DNA of 64,000 nt from Actinoplanes sp. L3-i22 (GCF_019704555.1 NZ_AP024745.1:814501-878500); one strand, 5' to 3'. Shown: positions 50,554 to 59,149, counted from the stretch's first letter. Numbers and translations: made by a program. The notes: generated by a model from the letters alone, not told the origin.

Positions 50554-51915
50554 GTGCGCTATTACGACAACGTGGTCGAGATCATCGGCAACACCCCGCT
50601 GGTTCGACTGAACAGCGTGACCGACGGCATCAGTGCCACAGTGCTGGCCAAGGTCGAATACATGAATCCCGGCGGTTCGGTGAAAGACCGGATCGCCCTG
50701 CGAATGGTCGAGGACGCGGAGGCCGCGGGGCTGCTTAAACCCGGTGGCACGATCGTCGAGCCGACCAGCGGAAACACCGGGGTCGGCCTGGCTCTGGTGG
50801 CGCAGCGGCGGGGCTACAAGTGCGTCTTCGTCTGCCCGGACAAGGTCAGCGAGGACAAGCAGAACGTGCTTCGGGCGTACGGCGCCGAGGTCGTCGTCTG
50901 CCCGACCGCGGTCGCCCCCGAGGACCCGCGCTCCTACTACAACGTCTCCGCGCAGCTGACCCGGGACATCCCCGGCGCGTGGAAGCCCGATCAGTACAGC
51001 AACCCGGCGAACCCGCGCTCGCACTACGAGCAGACCGGTCCGGAGCTCTGGGAACAGACCGCAGGCAAGATCACCCACTTCGTGGCCGGGGTCGGCACCG
51101 GCGGGACGATCACCGGTGTCGGGCGCTACCTCAAGGAGCAGAACGGGTCGGTGCGCGTGATCGGCGCGGACCCGGAGGGCTCGGTCTACTCCGGGGGCAC
51201 CGGCCGGCCGTACCTGGTGGAGGGCGTCGGCGAGGACTTCTGGCCGACCGCGTACGACACCACGGTGACCGACGAGGTCATCGAGGTCAGCGACTCGGAC
51301 TCGTTCGAGATGACCCGCCGCCTGGCCCGCGAGGAGGGCCTGCTGGTCGGCGGCTCGTGCGGGATGGCCGTGGTCGCGGCGCTCGAGGTGGCCCGCAAGG
51401 CCGGCCCGGACGACGTAATCGTGGTGCTGCTGCCGGACGGTGGCCGCGGTTACCTCTCCAAGATCTTCAACGACAAGTGGATGGCCCGGTACGGCTTCCT
51501 GCGCACCCCCGGCGACGCGCCCACCGTCGCCGACGCGCTGGCCGCCAAGGGGGCCGAGATCCCGCCCCTGGTCCACCTGCACCCCACCGAGACCGTCCGC
51601 GACGCGATCGACTACATGCGGGAGTACGGCGTCAGCCAGCTCCCGGTCCTCAAGGCCGAGCCCCCCGTCGTCACCGGCGAGGTGGCCGGCTCCATCTCGG
51701 AGAAGGCGCTGCTGGACGCGCTCTTCACCGGCCAGGCCCACCTGCACGACACGATCGAGCGGCACATGGGCGAGTCCCTGCCGATGATCGGTGGCGGCGA
51801 GCCGGTCGCCGAGGCGGTGGCGCTGCTGGAGAAGGCGGACGCCGCGATGGTCCTGGTCGACGGCAAGCCGGCCGGGGTGCTCACCCGCCAGGACCTACTG
51901 GCCCACCTGAGCTGA
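50554..51915 (+). CDS. cbs: Cystathionine beta-synthase
   Basis: GTG 50554 gives 453 residues. The PLP Lys 44 is in NPGGSVKDRIALRM, the phosphate loop GVGTGGTITG, and TSGNTG at 71-76. Two CBS domains (about 335-453) end the protein, as in the full-length form. It joins serine and homocysteine to give cystathionine in transsulfuration. The N-terminal haem-binding part of the eukaryotic enzyme is absent. The cystathionine gamma-synthase gene lies at 61290-62441. Confidence 0.95.
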   Translation: MRYYDNVVEIIGNTPLVRLNSVTDGISATVLAKVEYMNPGGSVKDRIALRMVEDAEAAGLLKPGGTIVEPTSGNTGVGLALVAQRRGYKCVFVCPDKVSEDKQNVLRAYGAEVVVCPTAVAPEDPRSYYNVSAQLTRDIPGAWKPDQYSNPANPRSHYEQTGPELWEQTAGKITHFVAGVGTGGTITGVGRYLKEQNGSVRVIGADPEGSVYSGGTGRPYLVEGVGEDFWPTAYDTTVTDEVIEVSDSDSFEMTRRLAREEGLLVGGSCGMAVVAALEVARKAGPDDVIVVLLPDGGRGYLSKIFNDKWMARYGFLRTPGDAPTVADALAAKGAEIPPLVHLHPTETVRDAIDYMREYGVSQLPVLKAEPPVVTGEVAGSISEKALLDALFTGQAHLHDTIERHMGESLPMIGGGEPVAEAVALLEKADAAMVLVDGKPAGVLTRQDLLAHLS

Positions 51916-51916
51916 T

Positions 51917-51977
51917 CGTGATGCCCCTCCCTACCGCGGCTCGGTCTTACCGCAGCTCGGTGGGGAGGGCCATCACG
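51917..51977. terminator. Hairpin between convergent cbs and protease genes
   Basis: CGTGATGCCCCTCCC (51917-51931) pairs with GGGAGGGCCATCACG (51963-51977) with one C-C mismatch. The loop carries two copies of ACCGC-GCTCGG. The hairpin starts just after the cbs stop and includes the last codons of the protease gene. Confidence 0.65.
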
Positions 51978-52867
51978 TCCACCAGGGCGTTCCGGCGCAA
52001 CAGTGTGATCGGCAGGTCCACCCCGATCGCCGGGCCCAGCATCAGCCGCTGCAGCGCCTGCACCGACTGGATCGGGCGGCCGCCCGCGGTCAGCAGCAGG
52101 TCACCCAGGTAGATCCCGGCCAGCCCGGCCGGGCTGCCCGGCACCACCTCGACCACCCGCAGGCCCTGCTTCTGCCCCAGCCGGTCGGCCAGGTTCGGCG
52201 GGAGCGGGGCGGGCATCCCGGCGACCCCGAGCCAGGCCCGCCGGACCCGGCCGGTGGCGACCAGCTCGCCGATGATCGACCGGGTGGTCTCGTTGATCGG
52301 GACGGCGAGGCCCAGGCCGTACCCGGCGACCGCGGTGTTGATGCCGACGACGTGACCGGTCGAGTCGGCGAGCGCGCCACCGGAATTGCCGGGATTGAGC
52401 GCCGCGTCGGTCTGGATCACGTTGTCGATCACCCGGATCCGGCGGCCGTCCCGGGCCGGCAGTGAACGGCCCAGCCCGGACACCACGCCCGCGGTGACCG
52501 ACCCGGCCAGGCCCATCGGATTCCCCAGCGCCACCACGAGCTGCCCGATCCGCAGATCGTCGGCGTCGCCGAGCGGGGCGGCCGGTGCGCCCGGATGATG
52601 CACCCGGACCACGGCCAGGTCGGAGAGCGCGTCCGCGCCGACCACGTCGAACGGGGTGTCGACGCCGTCCGCGAACGCCGCCGAGCCGGTGGTCGCGCCG
52701 GCCACCACGTGCGCGTTCGTCAGCAGAAAACCGTCATCGGTGAAGGTGACCGCGGAGCCGGCGCCGCCCCGCATCGAGAGGGCCGCCACCGAGGGCAGCA
52801 GGCGACTGGCGACACCGGTCACGATGCGGCTGTAGGCATCGAGCGCCTCGGATTCATCGGTGTTCAT
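51947..52867 (-). CDS. Trypsin-like serine protease with PDZ domain (HtrA/DegP-like)
   Basis: ATG 52867 gives 306 residues. The catalytic triad is visible: His 53 (LLTNAHVV), Asp 83 (LSDLAVV) and Ser 162 (LNPGNSGGAL). A PDZ domain (about 210-300, RRAWLGVAGMPAPLPP ... AGIYLGDLLLTAGG) follows. No signal peptide or membrane helix is evident from this start, so it is either cytoplasmic or the start lies further upstream in the open frame. It should degrade or refold damaged proteins. The start lacks a good ribosome-binding site. Confidence 0.82.
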   Translation of the reverse strand: MNTDESEALDAYSRIVTGVASRLLPSVAALSMRGGAGSAVTFTDDGFLLTNAHVVAGATTGSAAFADGVDTPFDVVGADALSDLAVVRVHHPGAPAAPLGDADDLRIGQLVVALGNPMGLAGSVTAGVVSGLGRSLPARDGRRIRVIDNVIQTDAALNPGNSGGALADSTGHVVGINTAVAGYGLGLAVPINETTRSIIGELVATGRVRRAWLGVAGMPAPLPPNLADRLGQKQGLRVVEVVPGSPAGLAGIYLGDLLLTAGGRPIQSVQALQRLMLGPAIGVDLPITLLRRNALVDVMALPTELR

Positions 52868-53068
52868 GACCAGGTCAACAACCTGGGCGGCGAGGTTGAT
52901 GCCGGTTGATCGTCCGCCGACGGCGAACATCCCCCGGAGAGCACAGTGGACATCGGTGGTTACAGATAGTCGTCGCAATCGCACACTCAGTCCGACCAGG
53001 GAGGTGGTGGGTGCGGTTGTATGTCTCGTGACGGAGCTATGAGCCACTCCAGGACGAGGGGGTAGGGG

Positions 53069-53350
53069 ATGGTCGACGTCGAAGAGGCGCCGCCCAGCGA
53101 GATCGTGGATCGCCTGCTGTGGCGGGACGCGCAGGTGATGCTCGGCCGGCATGTGACCGCCGACCGGCACGGCAACTGCGTCTGGTGCGGATGGAACTAT
53201 CCGTGCTCGGCCCGCCGCCTCGCCGAACGCGCCGACGCGGTGTCCCGCCGCCCCTGGCGCGAGGCCTGGACCCTGCGCCACGACTTGAACAGCCTGCCCG
53301 CCGCGATGACCGACCGCGGCCGGACCCAGAACTATCGGAGGTACGACTGA
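53069..53350 (+). CDS. Small Cys-containing unidentified protein
   Basis: ATG 53069 follows GTAGGGG and gives 93 residues. It contains a possible metal knuckle: HVTADRHGNCVWCGWNYPCSA, with two Cys in CxxC and one more Cys, preceded by His. The C-terminus is basic (RTQNYRRYD). No known family. It lies 200 bases from the protease gene, transcribed away from it. Confidence 0.6.
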   Translation: MVDVEEAPPSEIVDRLLWRDAQVMLGRHVTADRHGNCVWCGWNYPCSARRLAERADAVSRRPWREAWTLRHDLNSLPAAMTDRGRTQNYRRYD

Positions 53351-53813
53351 CCCACGGACCCGGACGTCGTCGACGAGCTTGACCGTCCCCCGGCAAGCCC
53401 TGGACCCCGGCAAGCTCCGGCTTCCGGCCCGGCGAACGTCTCCCGGCGGTGACGCCGGGGCGCCCCGCCAGCGCTCCGGTATTCCCGCGCCCAAGCCCGC
53501 TTCAGAACCGGCCCACGGATCGGCACGCCTCCGCTGATCCGCGCCTCCGGCCAGGCGCACCGGTTCGAGCGGGGCGGTTGGCGGGAGTGCGTGACCACAG
53601 GTTCCCCCGCATTCACTCGGTCGCGCGCTCCCGCCCAACCAGCATCCCCGCACCCCGCCGCACGTCTGCCCCACACCTCGCCGCACGTCAGCCCCGCGCC
53701 GAGTGCACGTCTGCCGCCGCACCCCGCCGCACGCCAGCCCCCGCGCCCAGCGCAGGTATGCCGCCGCACGCCAGCCCCCACGCCCAGCGCAGGTATGCCG
53801 CCGCGCCCCGCCG

Positions 53814-54000
53814 CACGCCAGCCCTGCGCTCAGCGCACGCCAGCCCCGCGCTCAGCGCACGTCAGCCCCGCGCTCAGCGCACGTCAGCCGCAGCACCCCA
53901 CTGCGCGTCTGCAGCCTCCGTGGTCTACCCGCACGTCGGCCGCCGTGGTCGGCGCACGGCGGCCGCCGTGGTCGGCGCATGGCGGCCGCCGTGGTCGGCG
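53814..54000. repeat. Minisatellite with two unit types (22 and 23 bases)
   Basis: Unit A (22 bases, starting CACGCCAGCCC or CACGTCAGCCC and ending GCTCAGCG) occurs at 53814-53835, 53836-53857 and 53858-53879, with a broken copy after. Unit B (23 bases, starting CACGTCGGCC or CACGGCGGCC and ending GTGGTCGGCG) occurs at 53932-53954, 53955-53977 and 53978-54000. Related degenerate copies extend back to about 53690. Units differ by one or two bases, so recent expansion is likely. Confidence 0.85.
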
Positions 54001-54120
54001 CACGTCTGCCGCCTCCACAGGTCCGCCGCGCCCGGCAACTCCGAGCCGTCTTTCGCGCGCCCGGCAACCCCGCGCCGGTCGCCGCACCTCGGTCGCGCGC
54101 CGCTCGTGGTCTGTTCAGAT

Positions 54121-54266
54121 CAAGATCAAATTCTTCCTTCCTATGTCCGCCGTGGTCCAGATCGTCGCTCCCGCGGGGACCCTTCCGGTCTTTGCTGGCC
54201 GCTGGCGCGTCCAAAGCGCAAAGCCCTCCAGGGCGATGTCCGTGGCTGGTTGCGGTCACCCCCAAA
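54121..54266 (+). repeat. Dispersed repeat, copy 2
   Basis: It matches copy 1 at 45551-45696 over about 145 bases, same orientation, beginning CAAGATCAAATTCTTC and including GATCGTCGCTCCCGCGGGGA and CGCAAAGCCCTCCAGGGCGA. It lies right after the minisatellite and 60 bases before the 3' end of an acetyltransferase gene. Confidence 0.85.
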
Positions 54267-54329
54267 GCCTTCGACGGGTCGGCTGGGTCTACAAGCGACT
54301 GGTGTGGGCCGCTGCGATCGGCCTCGTCT

Positions 54330-54833
54330 CTACAAAGGATGGGCATAGCGAAGCTGAGGGACCGGGATGTCGTTGACCGGTTCGGTCCGGGTCTCGCCGT
54401 CGGGCTTCCAGCCGCCGCTCTCATAGAACGCCCGGGCCGTGTGATTCTCGGTCAGGACCCAGAGGACCGCGCGGTCGCCGCCGATCGCCGGAAGGTCGGC
54501 CAGAGCCCGGATCATCAGGTCACGACCCACCCCGGTGCCGAGCCGGGACGGCTCGACGTGGATCGCATAGAGCTCGGCCGCGCCCGGCGTCTCGCTCGGC
54601 CCGATGTAGCTGAAACCGACCAGCTCGTCCCCGTCCACCGCGACCGTCATCCGGTGGGTGTCCTGCTCCCATCGGAACCGCTCGGCCCACCAGTCGCCGA
54701 ACGCCTCCGCGCTGCGTGCCGCGAGGACGTCGGCGGGCAGAAACTCGGAATACGCCGCCAGCCGGGAACGCTGGTGCAGCGCACCGACATGGATCGGATC
54801 GGTCTCGTTCGCGGAGCGCAGCAGTACAACCAT
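54330..54833 (-). CDS. GNAT family N-acetyltransferase
   Basis: ATG 54833 gives 167 residues. The acetyl-CoA motif is IHVEPSRLGTGVGRDLMIRAL (about 91-111), followed by VLWVLTENHTARAFYESGGW, both typical GNAT parts. An upstream open stretch to 54863 has no better start. Substrate unknown. Its 3' end is next to repeat copy 2. Confidence 0.85.
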   Translation of the reverse strand: MVVLLRSANETDPIHVGALHQRSRLAAYSEFLPADVLAARSAEAFGDWWAERFRWEQDTHRMTVAVDGDELVGFSYIGPSETPGAAELYAIHVEPSRLGTGVGRDLMIRALADLPAIGGDRAVLWVLTENHTARAFYESGGWKPDGETRTEPVNDIPVPQLRYAHPL

Positions 54834-55322
54834 GCGCCCGAGGCTAGCTCCGCCCACCGACAAGATCCGGAGTTATCCACACCAGCGAGTTATCCACAGG
54901 CCGTCCCCCGGACCGCCCCGATTTTCGCGACAATGGCCGGCAACCGGGGCTCGCCCCGGACGACCGAAGGAGGCCTGCCCCCTTGGGTGGGCGGGGCCTG
55001 CGTAGACGGTGCGATGCCTGCGTGGCGCGGCACACGCGGCACACCCGTGACCAGCGTGGGGACGGCCGGGATCAGTGCTGGCAAGTCGGGCGCCCGGGGG
55101 ACGGCCTGCCCGCCGAGCATGCCGGTCATCAGGTCGACTCGGCAGCGGTTTCGGAGAACGCATGGGAATTGCCAGCCTCACCGTGAGCCCGCGCGGTGCC
55201 CGCCGACCGGCGGCGCCGTGCCCCAGGCCCCAGGACGAGGCGGTGAGCTGGCGGCGCGCCGGCGGCCGGCTGGTGGCGCGCTCCGGGGCGAGGTGGCCGC
55301 CCGGCAACATGCCCGGGGGTGA
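54834..55322. other. 489-base stretch without a convincing gene
   Basis: It begins with two DnaA-box sequences (54873-54898). The remainder is GC-rich with open frames on both strands, but I find no domain, start context or codon pattern that supports a gene. Confidence 0.55.
54873..54898 (+). promoter_or_regulatory. Pair of perfect TTATCCACA DnaA boxes
   Basis: TTATCCACA occurs at 54873-54881 and again at 54890-54898, same strand, centres 17 bases apart. Both match the 9-base DnaA box. They lie upstream of the leftward acetyltransferase gene. Only two are present, so this is not an origin; titration or DnaA-regulated transcription is possible. Confidence 0.6.
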
Positions 55323-56216
55323 TCAGTGCCGGCTGGGGAACGGGATTCGCTGGAGGTCTTCCGCGATGGTGATCGGCCCGTCGAACTCCTTGCGGGCCTC
55401 CTCCAGGAAGCGGGACGCGTCCGGATAGCGCTGCGAGAAGTGGGTCAGCACCAGGCTCCGCACCTTCGACTCCCGCGCGACCGCCCCCGCCTGCCCGGCG
55501 GTCAGATGCCCGACCTGGGCGGCCATCCCGGCGTCCTCGGCGAGGAAGGTCGACTCGATGACCAGCATGTCCACCCCGTGTGCCAGCGCGTACACGTTGT
55601 CGCACAGGCCGGTGTCCATGACGAAGGCCATGCTCTGGCCGGGGCGGGCGGCGCTGACCTGTTCGAGGGTGACCGGGCCGAAGTGGCCGGTGCGCTGGAG
55701 TTCGCCGACGGCGGGGCCGCTGATGCCGTGGGCGGTGAGGAGTTCGGGGAGCATCCGGCGGGTGTCGGGTTCGGTGAGGCGATACCCGTACGTCTCGATG
55801 GAATGCCGCAGTGGCAGGGCCGTGAGTCGCCCGGCGGAGGTCTCCGCGACGAAGTCCGCGGTGACCGGCGACGGCACGATGTCGGCGTTGTCCCAGTAGC
55901 TGGTGGCGTGCCGGAGGCGGTCGTAGAACTCCTGGCCACCGGCCGGGTAGTGGACCGAGACCGGGTGCGGCACACGGTCCAGCGAGATGCGCTGGAGGAT
56001 GCCGGGCAGGCCGAGGCTGTGGTCGCCGTGGAAGTGCGTGACGCAGATCCGTTTGATCGGGGTGACCGGCAGGCCGGCGAGCAGCAGCTGGCGCTGGGTC
56101 CCCTCGCCCGGGTCGAAGAGGATCACCTCGTCGTCGAAGCGGAGCAGGTAACCGTTGTGGTTGCGATGCCTGGTCGGCACCTGGCTGGCGGTGCCCAGCA
56201 CGACGAGCTCACGCAT
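55323..56216 (-). CDS. rnz: Ribonuclease Z
   Basis: ATG 56216 gives 297 residues. The beta-lactamase-fold zinc motif is [13 protein letters not shown] (H61, H63, D65, H66), with further ligands in the C-terminal [10 protein letters not shown] and VMDTGLCDN. It cuts the 3' trailer of tRNA precursors that lack an encoded CCA, such as the tRNA-Leu in this window. It is preceded by a 274-base structured leader. Confidence 0.93.
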   Translation of the reverse strand: MRELVVLGTASQVPTRHRNHNGYLLRFDDEVILFDPGEGTQRQLLLAGLPVTPIKRICVTHFHGDHSLGLPGILQRISLDRVPHPVSVHYPAGGQEFYDRLRHATSYWDNADIVPSPVTADFVAETSAGRLTALPLRHSIETYGYRLTEPDTRRMLPELLTAHGISGPAVGELQRTGHFGPVTLEQVSAARPGQSMAFVMDTGLCDNVYALAHGVDMLVIESTFLAEDAGMAAQVGHLTAGQAGAVARESKVRSLVLTHFSQRYPDASRFLEEARKEFDGPITIAEDLQRIPFPSRH

Positions 56217-56490
56217 CGAGAATCCCCGGAAATTAAGCGACCCCCGGGGACTTCCATGATTGAAAACCATGGTCCGGTCGGACAAGGCCGGATCCCCGGG
56301 GGTCGGGTGGCTGTCTGGTACTCGCCGGCCGCTGCCACACGGTCTCGACGTTCAAACGAAGCTGTCAAGGACAGCGGCTAGCGGACAGCCACCTCACGAG
56401 TCCCGATGCTATACAACTTCGGACCACCTCCTCTCACGTGTACGGCCACGTTAACCATCCGCCGCCGCCCGCGCCAACGGTTTTGAATCA
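56217..56490 (-). promoter_or_regulatory. Structured leader between PPK2 and rnz
   Basis: Several inverted repeats are packed here: CGACCCCCGGGGA (56238-56250) with TCCCCGGGGGTCG (56293-56305), perfect; CCATG/CATGG inside its loop (56254-56258, 56268-56272); GGTGGCTGTC (56306-56315) with GACAGCCACC (56384-56393); GCTGTC/GACAGC (56361-56375). On the minus strand a possible promoter TTGGCG-N18-TAACGT (56477-56448) and an AGGAGG site lie before a short open frame. It could be a regulatory leader for rnz plus a terminator for ppk2. Confidence 0.45.
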
Positions 56491-57453
56491 CTAGAGGCGC
56501 GGGAATACGTGCGGGCCGGATTCGGTGGTCTCGACCACGAGCGAGGCCGGGCCGACGATCAGCGGATCGGGCCGGCCGACCACTTCCTCGTCCTTGCCGG
56601 CGTAGTCGAACTGGTGCAGCACGTGCCGCATCGCCTCCAGGCGGGCGCGCTTCTTGTCGTTGCTCTTCACCACGGTCCACGGCGCGTCGGCGGTGTCGGT
56701 GTAGAAGAACATCGCCTCCTTCGCCTCGGTGTAGTCGCCCCACTTGTCCAGGGACTGGAGGTCCATGGGGGAGAGCTTCCACTGCCGGACCGGGTCGACC
56801 TGCCGGATCGCGAAGCGGGTGTGCTGTTCCTTCTGGGTCACCGAGAACCAGAACTTGATCAGGTTGATCCCGGAGAGGGTGAGCATCCGCTCCAGCTCGG
56901 GGGTCTGCCGGAGGAACTCCAGGTACTCCTGGCGGGTGCAGAAGCCCATCACCCGCTCGACGCCGGCCCGGTTGTACCAGGACCGGTCGAAGAGCACGAT
57001 CTCACCGGCGGACGGCAGGTGCTTGATGTACCGCTGGTAGTACCACTGGGTGCTCTCCCGCTGGTTCGGCTTCTCCAGGGCGACCACGGAGGCGCCGCGC
57101 GGGTTCAGGTGCTCCATGAAGCGTTTGATCGTGCCGCCCTTGCCGGCCGCGTCGCGCCCCTCGAAGAGGATCACGAGCCGCTCGCCGGTGTCCTTGCACC
57201 AGTTCTGCAGCTTCAGCAGCTCGATCTGGAGCAGCCGCTTGTGGTGGTCGTACTGCTGGCGGGAGAGCCGCTCGTCGTACGGATAGTCCTCCCGCCAGGT
57301 GTCCACCGGGCTGCCGTCGGCTTTCAGCAGCCGCGGATCGTCGTCCTCGTCGTCCACTACCCGATATCCGGTCAGTTCGGCGATCGGCCCCGCATAGGGG
57401 TGGGTGGCCGCCTCCGCGAACTCATCGAACTGCTGCTCGACCTCAGTGCTCAT
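56491..57453 (-). CDS. ppk2: Polyphosphate kinase 2 (PPK2) family
   Basis: The 320-residue protein has the PPK2 Walker A GRDAAGKGGTIKRF (99-112), the lid and Walker B region LFDRSWYNRAGVERVMGF, and the string KFWFSVTQKEQHTRF. It uses polyphosphate to phosphorylate nucleotides (class not clear from sequence alone). It starts 3 bases after the CYTH/CHAD gene stop, so both form an operon focused on polyphosphate. Confidence 0.94.
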   Translation of the reverse strand: MSTEVEQQFDEFAEAATHPYAGPIAELTGYRVVDDEDDDPRLLKADGSPVDTWREDYPYDERLSRQQYDHHKRLLQIELLKLQNWCKDTGERLVILFEGRDAAGKGGTIKRFMEHLNPRGASVVALEKPNQRESTQWYYQRYIKHLPSAGEIVLFDRSWYNRAGVERVMGFCTRQEYLEFLRQTPELERMLTLSGINLIKFWFSVTQKEQHTRFAIRQVDPVRQWKLSPMDLQSLDKWGDYTEAKEAMFFYTDTADAPWTVVKSNDKKRARLEAMRHVLHQFDYAGKDEEVVGRPDPLIVGPASLVVETTESGPHVFPRL

Positions 57454-57456
57454 GTC

Positions 57457-58884
57457 TCACGCCTTCACCAGCCAACGACGGACCTTCTTACGCCGGGACG
57501 CCCGCACCAGTGCGGGGACAGCGATGAGCGTCTCCTTACCCACTGCTTCCTGTCGACCGTAGAGAACGCCGAAGTGGAAACTGTCCGGCCCGATTTCACG
57601 CAGTGTTTCCCTGGCGATGCTGGAGTCCTGGTGGGCGCCGAGGCCGTCCTGCAGATTGGTGAGCGCCTTCACCAGCCGCTTGGCGGACTTGCCGGCGTCC
57701 GGCGCGAGTACCTCGACGGCGTACCGCGCCTGCTTGTACCGCTTGCGGGCGTCGTGCAGCTCCTCGTCGACGCCGTCGGCCAGCGCCGTGTCCAGCTGAC
57801 CGTCGGCCTTGTCGAGCACCTTGCGGGCCCGCTCGGCCGGGTCGCCGGCGTCCGGCAGCGGCTGGTCGACCAGCGTGTCGATCCGGTCCAGCAGGTCGAG
57901 GTAGCGGTCCGACTCGAGGGCGGCGGCCAGCTCCTCGCGGCCCTTCGCCGCCCGGTGGTCCAGCGCGGTCCGGATCCGCTGCGCGGTGGGGATGAACTCG
58001 GGGCCGGACTCCTCGACGCCGGACAGCAGCTTCCCCTCCAGCACCTGCGGGTCGCGGACCGCGCCGAGCATCGCGGCCAGCCAGCGCAGCTCGTCGCTGA
58101 GGGTGGCGGTCTGCTCGGCCGGGAACCAGCGGCGGAAGCTCTTCAGGGTGCTGCGCAGCCGCCGGGTGGCGACGCGCATCTTGTGCACCGACTCCTCCTC
58201 GCCGAGGCGCGCGGCGGGATCGTGCTCGATGATCGCGTCGCGCTGCTCACGGGCGTACCGGGAAACGGGGTTGATCTTGTCTTTGCCGGGTTTTTCCTTG
58301 AGGCGGTCGGCGAGCGCGCGGGCGACCTTGGAGGGGCCCTCGGCGGGTCGCGCGCCGGCCGCCAGCAGGATCTTCTCGACCGCGTCGAGGACCCGTTGAT
58401 CGCCGTCGACGAGCTCGACCTCGACCTCCTGCCAGGCGCTGCGTTCCTTGCCGGACTCGGCGCGGACCTGGTCCTGGGCGATCAGGGCCAGGGTGCGGCC
58501 CTTCTTGTCGCGCAGCGGGGTCTCGACCCGGTGGGTCCGCAACCGGGCGACCGGCTCCAGCGGACGGCGGCGGACGATCGTGCGGACCAGCGCCCGTAGC
58601 TCGTCGGGCACCTGGTCGCCCGCACCGGACATCCGGTGCTCCTTGCGGCCGTCGCCGTCGGCGGGGGTCTTCAGGTGCCAGCCGGCGTCGTGGCCACCGG
58701 ATCGCCGCCGAAGCGTCCGGCGGTTTTTCATCAACCGGAGGTCGTCGGTGTCGAAATACGTGGCGTCGAGATCGTGGATCTCGGCACCGTCGGCCTTGGC
58801 GATGCCCGCACAGCCGGCCAGATCCGGAAGCTCGAAGGTCTCGGGTACGTCGTATTTGCGTTCGGTCTCGGTCGCGGTCTCCAC
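57457..58884 (-). CDS. CYTH-CHAD domain protein (polyphosphate-binding)
   Basis: GTG 58884 gives 475 residues. The N-terminal CYTH tunnel-fold domain (about 1-190) has the EIERK-like ETERKYD start, and RRRSGG, WQEVEVEL. The C-terminal CHAD domain (about 200-470) is helical with conserved His/Arg: VHKMRVATRRLRSTLKSF and LHDARKRYKQARYAVEVL. CHAD proteins bind polyphosphate granules; CYTH proteins act on triphosphates. Adjacent ppk2 supports this role. Confidence 0.9.
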   Translation of the reverse strand: METATETERKYDVPETFELPDLAGCAGIAKADGAEIHDLDATYFDTDDLRLMKNRRTLRRRSGGHDAGWHLKTPADGDGRKEHRMSGAGDQVPDELRALVRTIVRRRPLEPVARLRTHRVETPLRDKKGRTLALIAQDQVRAESGKERSAWQEVEVELVDGDQRVLDAVEKILLAAGARPAEGPSKVARALADRLKEKPGKDKINPVSRYAREQRDAIIEHDPAARLGEEESVHKMRVATRRLRSTLKSFRRWFPAEQTATLSDELRWLAAMLGAVRDPQVLEGKLLSGVEESGPEFIPTAQRIRTALDHRAAKGREELAAALESDRYLDLLDRIDTLVDQPLPDAGDPAERARKVLDKADGQLDTALADGVDEELHDARKRYKQARYAVEVLAPDAGKSAKRLVKALTNLQDGLGAHQDSSIARETLREIGPDSFHFGVLYGRQEAVGKETLIAVPALVRASRRKKVRRWLVKA

Positions 58885-58978
58885 CCGATCAATGGTGCCT
58901 GCCCGGACCCCTTTGACACAGCGATCCCTCAGGTTGCCCTGGCATCGTGGTGTTCCGTCGCTGGTTAAGGAGTTGTTC

Positions 58979-59149
58979 ATGGAGAAGTCGGATCTTCGCC
59001 AGGTTTCGCTGGCGGGCCTCCGCCTGATCGGCGCCGGTGCGGTGCTGGGGCTGGCGCTCGCGGCACCGGCGAGCTCGGCGCAGGCCGCGCCCCCGCGGCC
59101 GCCCGCCTCGCCGGTCGCCGAGCACGACGTGCCCAACCCCGATCGCTAG
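58979..59149 (+). CDS. Small exported peptide precursor (56 residues)
   Basis: ATG 58979 follows a strong AAGGAG site with 7-base spacing. The product has a short charged start (MEKSDLRQ), a hydrophobic stretch (LAGLRLIGAGAVLGLALAAP) and a signal-peptidase-like site ASSAQA-AP (about residues 34-37). The mature tail would be about 20 residues: APPRPPASPVAEHDVPNPDR. No known family. It is divergent from the CYTH/CHAD gene. It could be a signalling or cell-wall-associated peptide. A TTGACA box lies at 58913-58918, but no matching -10 was found. Confidence 0.65.
   Translation: MEKSDLRQVSLAGLRLIGAGAVLGLALAAPASSAQAAPPRPPASPVAEHDVPNPDR

Larger units (their letters stand above)
53351..54329. other. 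979-base stretch without a convincing gene
   Basis: It holds a minisatellite region (about 53690-54000) and the second dispersed repeat copy (54121-54266). Long open frames run across it in several phases only because the repeats lack stops, and their products are Ala/Pro/Arg/Ser-rich low-complexity. No gene is supported. Confidence 0.65.

Noticed and set aside
53814..54000. CRISPR array
   Set aside because: Repeat units are directly adjacent, with no unique spacers and no cas genes nearby.
54873..54898. Replication origin
   Set aside because: Only two DnaA boxes, no AT-rich unwinding element, and no dnaA/dnaN/recF genes around.
53449..55322. Long frames through the 53.4-55.3 kb stretch, encoding Ala/Pro/Ser/Arg-rich proteins
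   Set aside because: They are translations of the minisatellite and dispersed repeat, open in several phases, with no start site or conserved part.
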